DNA of 64,000 nucleotides from Sanghuangporus weigelae. Lineage: Eukaryota; Basidiomycota; Agaricomycetes; Hymenochaetales; Hymenochaetaceae. The stretch lies in the NCBI GenBank assembly GCA_033182465.1, contig CP137328.1, positions 1,426,001-1,490,000 of the forward strand, read 5' to 3'. Position 1 is the stretch's first letter. Every line of letters begins with the position of its first letter. Both the position numbers and the translations under genes were made by a program. Positions 37,213 to 47,425 of this stretch are shown in pieces. The notes under the pieces are model-generated. The model saw nothing but the letters and a program-made list of their open reading frames with translations. It was not told the origin of the DNA and did not search any database.

Positions 37213-38660
37213 ATGAATGCCAACTCGTCCAATCCTTCCATAGGAGGCCGGTTTGCGAATGATGGAGGCGCACTTGAATTTGCTGAGTACATCAAAACAA
37301 ATATTATGGTCCTCAGGCGAACTAATTCTCTAAGGACGCTTCAGGGAAATATACCTCTTCGAAGTTCAGGCCAAAGTGCCCTGTATGCGTATGTTTTCGC
37401 TTTCGAGATTGCCCTTGTGAGACTGCTTGATAAGAGCAACACATCTTTACTAGCATCCTGGACAGCCTGGTAGCTTCAATATGGCTCGACAAACTACAGT
37501 CAGGAGCGAAATACGATGAGATAATAAGGAGGTGAATTGCTCTTGACATTGTGATCGAAAGTCAGCTGAAAAGTGTACTAGTATCCTAACGCAGAATGTA
37601 AAAGCTTCAACTGCAGCGTCGGAGTGAGCCGTCCGCTTTTCAGTACCACAGACATCCCCAATCAGAGGCAAAGCTTGGCGTCAGAACCAGTTGCCTGGAC
37701 AGCATGGTCATATGCCGTGAAACTCTTTCAATTTGAAGTGACACAACCAGATGTTCTCTCCGAACTGGAAAGGATTAAGAGCAATATCAAGTATTCCCAA
37801 GCTCTTCTCACATTAGAGGTACGTTCAAAGCTTCAGCATTCGCTTGAAAGACCAATGATTGCTCCTGTCTATCTTAGTCAGGCGTCGATATTCGAGAGCG
37901 TAATATGATGGAATTCGTGACAGCGGTAAATGGTTGGACCAGAAATGATCATACGATCCAATGGGATCAGACCCATAAAGTACCTCGATTGTGGGGCCTA
38001 CTTCTCTTCAGCTGGTCGCATTCAAAAAACGCCGTTGAGAATCATCACAACGCAGCCAATCAGCAAACATTGGCCGGTTCCATGATGCAACTCGTTTTCT
38101 ATCAATCCGCGAAGGCGCCTGATGAACGTTATGAAGTCCTGTATGTACTCCATTACAGTTATTGGAAATGTGGTTTTCGGCATCGTCATTAAGGTTGGGT
38201 ACGGAGCTTGCACTTCCTCGACCTTCCAAGGATTAACCACCTGTGCCATATTGCACAAAGACGGATACAATCGCAGTCAAACAAGCTCCGAGACAAATAC
38301 AGACTGCGATAGACGAAGGACTGATATCAGAGGGATTCGCCTTCAAATGGGTGCTTGCATCTCTTTATCGCCATCCCCTTTCCAAACTACAGATTGGTGC
38401 ATTTCCGTTAGAATCCAACCGTTCGGACAGCCATTCGTTAGATCTACAAATTGCAATGGATCTGTCTAGTATACAGCATCAGCGACGCATACCGGAAGGA
38501 CAAATACGTTTTCGGGGCAACGTACGCTGAAGGTATATTCAAGCTCTTTGCGTCCAAGTGGGAAAGCGAGATCATTTGGTGAGAACATCTCGGTTGTCCG
38601 GAGCAGCCTCTAATTAACGCTTTGATGAAGACTGGATGCCGGTGGAACCATGTACATACC
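37213..38660 (+). pseudogene. Dead, inverted copy (locus A) of the PD-(D/E)XK-like island family
   Basis: The only plus-strand family member. It is closest by eye to locus E (44.5-46.4 kb): both read EFVTAVNGWTR, then HTIQWDQTH, and LPRPSKD. The start is MNANSSNPS at 37213. Three lesions are visible. A TAA at 38234-38236 stands where E has tyrosine after PRPSKD. The active-site-like 'ESK' is changed to 'ESN' (AAC at 38417-38419). A frameshift near 38490 separates QHQRRI from KDKYVFGATYAEG. The C-terminal exon is cut off after 'WMPVE' near 38650. Nothing suggests it can give a full protein. Confidence 0.85.
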
Positions 38661-38991
38661 TATATGTGCATATAAACGTTCGACGGAAGTTGTTGTTCTT
38701 TCCCGTCGAGATTTTTTCTTTAAAAACTTGATGGTAGAATTATAGTTATCTACTACAACCGGCACTATATACCTAGATGTGCCCATCTGATCAAAATCCC
38801 TCACCATTACCAGATACATGAGCAGACCGATCTCCCGCACACAAGGTATATTGTTACAAATATTCTTCGTTCTTTCGGAGGTTGTGTATTTAGTACAAAT
38901 CGAAAGCATAAGACAACAAGATAGCATTGCGACGTAGCAAATGTGTCAGCTAGAGACTACGACCAACTACTTTCCATTGATTTCAGCATCA

Positions 38992-40848
38992 TCATGAACC
39001 AGCAGCGTGTTCATGTTCGCTCGATGCGATACCTTTCTGCCAGTTTTCAACACGAACAAACTTTATTAGTTGATCCCAAATGTAAGGCATATGCGTGATG
39101 AAATCCTGCATGATTATCGGACGGCGAGCATAGGAAGTATCATCCCCACAGCCGCTTTCAACATCACGGTCAGACCCAGCTTCGGCGTCTTGACCTCCTT
39201 TCTTGCTTCCTCGTTTATCCGATCGAGATGTCTTGGAGGCACTCTCGGAACCCTGATCTTTCCGCGATCTCTTTGAACCTGATTCATCGCGCCACTCCGA
39301 TCTCTTCTGGATACTTGCCTTTAGCCTCTCCACATCGAAGCTGTCAAAATCGTCCTCGAAACTCTTGTCCAGATGCCTTTTCATGGCCAAGAGAAAGTAA
39401 AGGCATCCAACAAATTGAACTGGGTCAGCGATATCCCATGTACATTCGTGTACAGGCATACAAGCCTGTTGGAAGGCCTTAAGTTGCAGAATGAGACAGA
39501 TAAAGTGCATACTCACCAGTCTCTCGCCTATCCACTTTGATGCGTAAAGCTTGAACTTGCCTCCGACGAACGTTGCTCCGTAGACTGTTTTATCCTTGAG
39601 CGAAAGCATACGTCGTTGATACTGCATACTGCACAAATCTAGTTTAAGTTGTCGCACCGCAGTAGCAGCATCAACACGCTTGGCCTCCAGTGCGAAAGCA
39701 CCCAGCTGTAGTGTCTCTGGAGGTTGCATAAGACAATGGGTGATTGCTACCTTGCTGACACCCTCTGTGACCAGCGTTGTACCTATCTTAATCTGGAAGC
39801 TTGTCGGAGGCACTTTGAGAGCAATTGCATCAGCTTTTGCTTTGTTTGAAAAATGGCCGGTCTTATTGGATGGCCGGGGGAGAGCAAGTTCCGTTTCCAG
39901 CCTACGAACGAAGGGATAAATAAAGAAGAGTCTTTTCAAGGAATGCGAGAAGCACTTACACAATTTCATATCGTTCGCCAGGCTCTTTCACGGATTGATA
40001 GAAAATGAGATGTAACATGGCATCGGCCAATTCGCGCTGGGTGGCTTCATTGAGGTTCTTGCTCACGGCATTTTTCGCATACGACCAATTATTGAGCAAA
40101 TATTCCCAAAGTCGAGGGTCGTTGGAGGACACGTCCCAAGGGATCGAAGGGTTATTTGACCAAGCTCTAACTGACACCACAAAATTCTCCATGTTCGGCT
40201 CTTGAATATCGATGGTCGTCTAGAATGACCGAGTCAATGCCAGACTGTGTCAGGTCGTAGACAAGTTCACCTCAACCGATTTGAGCGCTTCTGGATATTT
40301 AACAGCTGTCCTGATACGTTCTATTTCAGAAAGGACAGACTCGCCAGCGGAGAAAGTCGTAAACAGCTCGACGCCTGCGGCCCAATCGGAGAAAAAGGCA
40401 GGCTTTGATGCCAGTCTGGGTGCTTGATCAGATTGAGAGCAAGAAGTCTCTAGTCAATTGGCTTACTCTGATGCAGCGATGGAGGCCTCCACGTCGTAAA
40501 ATTCAATGCTAAAACGACATTCAATTGAAATACACGGATAGTGAGGCAAAATGAAGCTACCCGTTTAGTATTTTTCTCTGTAGTCTTCGGGATTCTTGCC
40601 CAGTTTTCTCACCAGCGTGTCCATGATGCTAAGAATAGTAAAAAAGAATGCCTGATTTGGATGGCACAGACATACGAGTAGACTTCCTCTCTGTCCTGAG
40701 GTTTAATGACATCATCTCCGGCGGGTTCACTGAGTATGAGGCCAACATCAAGAACAATTGATGGCCCAGGGCATGCTTCGGCGACTCACCCAGACTGCAC
40801 AGAGATACCTTCGGTATTAGCAGGAGGATTTGGCAGGTTGACGCTCAT
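38992..40848 (-). CDS. PD-(D/E)XK-like island family, locus B
   Basis: ATG at 40848 (MSVNLPNPPANTEG), stop at 38992. Conserved parts in order: short N-terminal exons; an exon with SDWAAGVELF and SEIERIRTAVKYPEALKS; an exon from 40192 (FVVSVRAWSNNPSIPWD, RLWEYLLNNWSYAKNAV, LHLIFYQSVKEPGERYEI); the core (LALPRPSNK, KADAIALK, LGAFALEAKR, RQLKLDLCSMQYQRRM, KDKTVYGAT, LYASKW); and a C-terminal exon (CTWDIADPVQFVGCLYFLLA). A Ser/Arg/Lys/Asp-rich, NLS-like stretch and ITHMPYIWDQLIKF follow. D...ExK...Q is intact. One doubt: at 40565-40567 the frame meets TAA before the next intron, so an N-terminal lesion or an alternative donor is possible. It is a tandem duplicate of locus C. Confidence 0.65.
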
Positions 40849-41149
40849 TTCTACCACAGACTGTTTCTGTTTCGTATTCGTAACAAATTATCGCCACCCC
40901 ACCAATCATCATCATACTTCCGGGTTTTGCCGAGTCCAATCGATTGATCTAATACATACAGATATTGAGATAATCAGACACGATAACATCACTTATACGT
41001 CCCTAATTGCTGAAATGGTGAAAGACATGATTTACTCACGAAGACAAAAGACGCCTGAGAATGCTAGGCTAGGAATGGATGCTAGTAATAAATTGTACAT
41101 AACTAATTCAGAAAATTCAGCGATACACTACAAGAGGTCGTTTATTAAT

Positions 41150-41625
41150 TCATAAATTACCGAACATATACATCGAGATAACACCGCGGCGCAGTGCTTG
41201 TAAGTACTCAAGAACAAGAGCGTATCGCAACTCGGAACAAAAACCATCAAGAAGTCCAATAACAAAATACAACGGTGTATACGCCGTCCCCAAGATCGCT
41301 GTACTGAAAATTTCCGGGGGCGTTATTATGGCCACCCCAAATCTCTTCGCCACTTGTAGACAGTCATCCACAAAAGGATTCGTTCAGGAGCCACCATAAT
41401 TCGTATCTGAATTGTCTTCGTCAGAATCTCGTCTTACGACGTCTGGCTCAGCTCACCATGACACCATTTGTCTGACCCTCTGTTTCAGCACTTCGTCATC
41501 AAGATTCTCGTAGTCGTCTCGGAAGCTTTCATCAAGGAAATTCTGAAGAGCCTGAAGAAAGTAAAGACATTGAATGAACTTGTGAGGTTGCCTGAGATTC
41601 CATTCGCACGTTGTAACTGGCATAA
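41150..41625 (-). pseudogene. 3' relic of a locus-G-type island gene
   Basis: This stretch matches 49.95-50.46 kb (3' flank and last exon of locus G) closely over about 500 bp. It includes CEWNLRQPH, FIQCLYFLQ and RQMVSW. A TGA at 41453-41455 replaces an arginine codon of locus G. There is no matching upstream exon beside it; that part appears at 43.92-44.31 kb, beyond locus C. Confidence 0.8.
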
Positions 41626-41783
41626 ATTACGTGAACAGGCCGATCTTGTGCACGCAGCATATGTTACTAGTAGAGATACACCTACTAGTCTTTCCGGAAT
41701 AGTGTGACTAATACAAAATGAATCCGATAGTAAGACAGCATTGCGACAGAGTAAAGACGTCAGTAGAGACTACTGCTGCTAGA

Positions 41784-43686
41784 CTACTTTCCCATGACGA
41801 TTTCGCCATCGTCATGAACCAACATGTTTTCATGTTCGCTCGATGCAACAGTTTTCTGCCAGTCTTCCACTCGAGAAAACTTCAGCAACTGGTGAAGAAT
41901 GTACGGCCAATGCGTAAATATATCCTGCGTGGTTATCGGATGGCGAATGTAACGAACATCGTAGCCAGAATCGTTGTTGTCGTCATCACAGTCAATCACC
42001 AATTCGGCGTCTTGATTGCCTCTTTCCTTGTCCGACCGAGTCCTCTTCGAAGAGCTCTCAGATCCTTCTCCTTTCCATGACCTCTTTGGGATTGTTTCGC
42101 TGCGCCAAATCGGACCCTTCTGGATACTTGCGCGTAGCTTTCCCACATCAATGCTGTTGAAATCGTCCTTAAGACTCTCATCTAGATGTCTTTTCAGGGC
42201 CAGGAGAAAGTGAAGGCATTCAACAAATTGAGCTGGGTCCGCGATTTTCCATTTGCATGAGTTCAATGGCATACAGGCCTAGACGAGTTTCGATTAGAGT
42301 ATAAATCAGTCTTGTCTAGGGAACCGCAAACTTACCAACCCTTCTTCAATCCACTTAGAAGCGTATAGCAGGAACACGCCTCCGACGCATGTTGCTCCGT
42401 AAACAGTTTTATCCTTGAGTGAAAGCATGCGGCGCTGGAACTGCATGCTACACAAATCCAGTTCAAGTTGTCGTTCTGCAACCATGGCATCATCACGCTT
42501 TACCTCTAATGCAAAGGTACCAACATGCGTCAGCTTCGGAGAATTTATAAGGCACTGAAACAACGCTGGCATAGCAACCCCCTCCATGGCTAGAGCCTTG
42601 CTTATCTTAATCTGGCAGTCATCTGGAGCCTCCTTGAGAATAATTGCATCTGCTTTCGCCTTCACAGAGATAAGGCTAGCCCCCGCAGATGGTCGAGGAA
42701 GAGCGAGCTCAGCTTCCAGCCTAAGGCCAAAGGATTTAAGAAGCTTTTTCACAGAGAATGTAATTATTACTTACATAACAGCGTGACGTTCATCAGACTG
42801 CTTCACGGATTGACAGAAAACGAGATGCAACATGGCATCAACCAGCTCGCGCTGGGTCGCTTCGTTGAGACGATTATCGACCGCATTCTTTGTGTGCGAC
42901 CAGTTGTTGAGCAAAGGACCCCATAGTCGAGGAACATTAGGAGACCTGTCCCATGGAATCAAAGGATCCCTGGTCCAAGCTTTGACTGACGCTACGAAAT
43001 GCTGCATATTCGGCTCTTGAACATCGATGCTTGTCTGACACGAGCGAATAAATATCGATCTACACCCGCGAAATCGAGAGTTGGTACGTATGTTCACCTC
43101 TAATGATTTGAGAGCTTCCGGATATTTTACCATGCTCTTTATACCATCTATTTCGGATCGAGCGGCATCATCGCTGGTATTAAAAGGAAACAAGCCGATC
43201 CCTGATGCCCAAGCTGTAAATACATCGGCCCTAGATGCCAGACTGGGAGATTTATCAGATCGTGAGCAAGAAGTCTTCGGATAATTGACGTACTCTGACG
43301 CAGCAATGCTTTTGACTTCTTCGTCGTCCATTCTAATGCTAATATAGTGCTCAATTGAAGGTCATGAATAATGAATCCAAGTGACACTACCTGTTGAGTA
43401 TGGCATTATATCTCTTCCGGCTCTTTGCGGGATCTTTACCCAATATCCTCACCACCATGTCCATGAGGCTAAGAACTGTCAAAAAGAATGCCCGGTTCGA
43501 GTACTATAAACGTACGAGTAGACTTGTTGCATGTCTTTCGATTTAGTAGCATCCCCTCTGGCAGGACCGCTGGGTACGAAGCCAGCATTAGACGGTTGAT
43601 GACCCGAGTTATGTTTCGATAACTCACCCAGACTGCATAGTGCTATCTTCGGTATCAGCAGGAGAGTTTGGAGGGTTGGCGCTCAT
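41784..43686 (-). CDS. PD-(D/E)XK-like island family, locus C
   Basis: ATG at 43686 (MSANPPNSPADTED), stop at 41784, about eight exons. The N-terminal region has VVRILGKDPAKSRKRYNAIL, AASDLASRADVFTAWAS (across an intron) and IKSMVKYPEALKSLEV. It continues FVASVKAWTRDPLIPWD, RLWGPLLNNWSHTKNAV and MLHLVFCQSVKQ. The core (42752-42306) has LALPRPSAG, KAKADAIILK, VGTFALEVKR, RQLELDLCSMQFQRRM, KDKTVYGATCVGG and LYASKW. The last exon has CKWKIADPAQFVECLHFLLA, a charged NLS-like linker and HWPYILHQLLKF. The D / ExK / Q pattern of PD-(D/E)XK enzymes is complete, and I saw no lesion. The block including 3' flank and ~230 bp of promoter is a duplicate of locus B. Confidence 0.72.
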
Positions 43687-43916
43687 TTCTACTACCGTCT
43701 CTGTTTCGTGTTAAGCACGGTGCGGATAGAGGAGAGGAAAGGATGATGTAGTCATTTTGAGAGCATAAAGTAATACATCGTCTCACCAATCATAAGTAGT
43801 TACTCATACTTCCGGGCGTTGCCGAGTCCAAGTAATCTTTTGATCTGGATACATACAGATATTGAGATAATCAGACACGATAAACGCCTGGGACTGCTGG
43901 GAATGGATGCAGACGA

Positions 43917-44312
43917 CTCATAAAGGGCAACCTACCTTCGATGCACGTCGCTCCGTAAATATATATATATTTCAGACCCAGTATCCGGCGCTGATACTGC
44001 AGACTGCACAGAACCATTCCCATACGTCGCTCCGTAGTATTAATGTTATCATCCGGACGTGAAGCTGCGAGAGTGAATACACCAACGTGAAGCTTCTGCA
44101 AAGGATAGAAAAGACATTGGAGCGACGACGTCCTCGTGATTTATTCCGAGACCAGACCCAAGCTGATCTTGAACAGGACAGCCCTTCAAGTTCGAGGCAC
44201 CTTTGTGACAAGTACGTCTGTCTTCAAGTAATATATCTTGGGAGCTTTATTCGTTGATGGCGAGTGAAGCGTGAGCTCCGTTTCCGACCCAATCCGGGAC
44301 GCATAAAATCAT
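43917..44312 (-). pseudogene. Middle-exon relic of a locus-G-type island gene
   Basis: Homologous to the core exon of locus G (50.5-50.9 kb): LHVGVFTLAASRPDD, TERRMGMVLCSLQYQRRILG and YGATCIEG. Stops and frame breaks are present upstream (44.1-44.2 kb), and a short AT repeat sits at 43958-43970. The similarity ends abruptly near 43917, where the promoter block of locus C begins. With the fragment at 41.15-41.63 kb it forms one collinear dead gene split by locus C. Confidence 0.78.
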
Positions 44313-44491
44313 TCTAACATGGACCGCGCATCGAAAAATTCTGCAGGTTTATTACCGCGTAGTACGACATAATACTGTGCAGAATTTTGCGATGACTGGT
44401 AGTGGCAGAGTTCCCACGATTGCATAATAATCGACAGAGCAAAGCATATAGATAGCATCGGGACGAAGTAAATATAGATCGAAATACATTC

Positions 44492-46405
44492 TTATTCAGA
44501 CTCAATCCCTTTAGTGATTTCGTCAACATCATGATGAACAAGCGTGTTTTCATATTCGCTCGAGGTAACAATTTTCGACCAGCGTCCTACGCGATCGAAC
44601 TTCAGCAGCTGCTCGCAAATGAAAGGCAAGTATTTGATGATGTCCAGTGAGGTCATCGGCCGATGAACATTGGAAATTTCATCGTCATTATCCACGGCAG
44701 AATCATTGTCAGCCCAGATTTCCACGTCTTGGTCTCCTGCATTGCCAGAAAGATTGCCCGATCGAGTCCTTTTCGAACCACTCTCAGACTTTCCGTCGTT
44801 GCATCGTTTCTTCGAGTCTGGCGCGAAGCGCCAGAACGGACCCTGTTTGAAATTTGCTCTCACCTTCCCGACATCGAAGCTGTCAAAATCGTCCTTGAAG
44901 CTCTCGTCAAGATGCTTCTTGAGCGCCCATAGGAAATAAAGGCATTTAATGAATTGGACCGGATGTTTGAGGTCCCATACGCAAGATTCCACCGGCATCC
45001 AAGTCTTCATAAAAGCGTTAGATATAGCTCGTAACAATAAACTTGTGCTCACCAGATGTTCTCCTCTCCACTTTGACGCATAAAGAGCGAATATACCTCC
45101 AGCACACGTTGCCCCATAGATATGTCTATCTTTCAGGCCCAGTATGCGTCGCTGATGCTGTATACTGGACAAATCCATTGCAACTTGTAGATCCACGTTA
45201 TGCAAGGCTGAACGCTTGGATTCAAATAGAAATGCACCGAGCTGTAACTTCGGAAGAGGGCGGAGAAGGAATGCAAGCACCCATTTAAAGGCGAATCCGT
45301 CCGATATCACTGCTTCATCTATGACAGTCCGTATTCCCGCCGGAGGTTGTTTGACCACAATCGTATCGGCCTGAGCTGAATATGACACAAGTGTATAATC
45401 CTTGGAAGGCCGGGGAAGCGCGAGCTGCATCTCCAACCTAAAAGAGGATAATGAACGAAGCGTTCCTCGGAAACTGCGCCGAAAGACATACAGGACTTCA
45501 TAACGTTCATCAGGTGTCTTTGCGGATTGATAGAAAACGAGTAGCATCATGGAATCAACCAATGGACGTTGAGTAGCTTCGTTGTGGGAATTTTCAACAG
45601 CGTTCTTCGAATGCGACCAACTGAAGAGGAGCGACTCCCACAGTCGAGGAACTCTGTGAGTTTGATCCCATTGGATCGTATGATCATCTCTAGTCCAACC
45701 GTTTACGGCTGTCACGAATTCTGACATATTAGGCTCTTGTATATCGACAACTGTCTAAGATAGACAGGAGCAATTATTGATCACTTCAAACGAGTGCTGA
45801 GGTCTTGAACGTACCTCTAAGCCCAGGAGAGTTTGAGGATACTTGATGTTGCTCTTGATCCTTTCCACTTCAGAGAGAACATCTGGCTGCGTCTCTTCGT
45901 ATTGCCAAAATTTCACGGAAGTCGCCCAGGCTGTCCACGCGGCGGGTCTCACCGCCAAAATTCGGTTCTGTTGAGAGATGTCCAAGATATTGCAAAACAA
46001 ATGGCTCACTCTGATGCTGCAATTGAAGCTTCTACATTCTGCATTAAAATACTAACACACTTTTTAACTGACATCTAGCCGCAGTATCAAGGAAGAATCA
46101 CCTCTTTATTATCCCATCGTATTTCGCTTTTAACATTTCTTTGTCGAGACCCAGTAAAGTGACCAAGCTGTCCAGGATGCTAAAGACACACGTGTCAAGC
46201 AGCCTCATATGGTCAGTTTGAAGGCGAAATGCACACCCATAAAGCCTGTTTTGATCCGGAACTTGGGGCGTTACAGATCCACCGATGGGTTCTCTGGAAA
46301 TAAGTTCACCGTCAGAGAGCCTCGATATGGAGTTTTGATAACGTACCCAGCCTCTACATCCTCAGCAGGACGTCCAAGGGGTAGATCTGGCGCGCCAGTA
46401 CTCAT
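44492..46405 (-). CDS. PD-(D/E)XK-like island family, locus E
   Basis: ATG at 46405 (MSTGAPDLPLGRP), stop at 44492. Recognisable parts: LDSLVTLLGLDKEML; PAAWTAWATSVKFWQ with VERIKSNIKYPQTLLGLEV; FVTAVNGWTRDDHTIQWDQ and LLVFYQSAKTPDERYEVL. The core has LALPRPSKD, SAQADTIVVK, LGAFLFESKR, LQVAMDLSSIQHQRRILG, IYGATCAGG and LYASKW. The last exon starts at 45004 (WMPVESCVWDLKHPVQFIKCLYFLWA, then KDDFDSFDV, a basic SKRTRSG patch and YLPFICEQLLKF). Borders at 45053/45004 and at the YEVL/LEM junction are good. One acceptor, upstream of LAVRPAAW near 45970, could not be matched to the site used in the other copies, so this locus may be impaired. Confidence 0.65.
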
Positions 46406-46921
46406 TGCGATGGTGTCAGTTATTTTTGCCTCTTGCCAAAGGCAGCTCGGGTTGCAGTCCTTGGTCGGCTGGATTCAAGTCGGCTCGTCAAGGCGAACAG
46501 CTGCCGGCGGAAGTCACGCCTTTATCCATTGTCCAATCGCGGAAAGTGCCGTGCCAAGATATTCCTCGATCGATGATGATGGATCTTGTCAGATCTATAT
46601 CATTAGGCAAAAAATATGTGCTCAAATAAATTTTGCCTGTATTTATTCTTGCCTGTACAGATTGAAATGGACTGGCTGCACAAGAAGTAGAGTATTGGCT
46701 GTTTTAATTCGAATATCTCTAATCTGGTAAATGTCGTGCGTGCTACAGACATTCCAAAACTTTAGGCTTTAGTTTCGACAGCCAAGTACCTTCGCTTCAG
46801 AAAATGTAACTTGCAAGAACAAGAGCATATATACAGATGACCTAAGACCCCTATGAAGTGATGCAAGTTCAGACGAATATTTCCGACCGTTTCGTGACGG
46901 TAGCAATAGTGCACGATACAG
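46406..46921. other. Spacer inside the island
   Basis: Promoter side of locus E. Plus-strand frames at 46.2-46.7 kb overlap the locus E first exon on the other strand and show no motif. Confidence 0.45.
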
Positions 46922-47085
46922 GGTAGCGGTTTACGATAGTTGCACCTTCGCCAACAGTACCGTCAACGAGACTCGCGGATGCTGCCTTTTTGCACGTCCT
47001 CGTTACCGATCCCAAATTTGTGTGATAATTTCGAGCGAGCCCTTACCTGCTGATCTGTTGCGCCCGGAGGAAAGGGACTTGATCT
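46922..47085 (+). pseudogene. Relic of the first exon of the Tcp11-domain gene
   Basis: This stretch aligns by eye over about 160 bp with 52.10-52.25 kb, inside exon 1 of the Tcp11/Sok1-domain gene. Both copies include the run encoding 'TRGCCFLHVLVTD'-like sequence (in the intact gene, FADAAFLHVLVTHPESV). The relic is interrupted by stops and ends within the exon. It lies upstream of locus E just as the intact gene lies upstream of locus G, so a block carrying an island gene, the shared promoter and part of the neighbour was once copied. Confidence 0.75.
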
Positions 47086-47425
47086 ATCTGTGTAAGCCTT
47101 CTACACGTATGTGCGATATCTTGATACACGTATTTACAGGTCTGCATATCGGTAGACCATGAAGGAAGCGAGTTGGATCCATTAAACTTCCACGACAAAC
47201 TACAGACGCGAGTCCATGAGTATATTCATTATCATCAGTCATCTTTTGCTTGCTTATTGTGCTTGCTTATTGGATCTGCCAATCGTTGTCCTAGAACTTA
47301 GTGATCTGCAGGCCACCAGAGTCGTAGAGCAAATCAGTTCATTTCTGAATCATGTATTTAGTACAGACGGCAAAACATCATGCTGTATATGACGAGTAAC
47401 TAAGAAGTAGATAAACCGACCGAAA

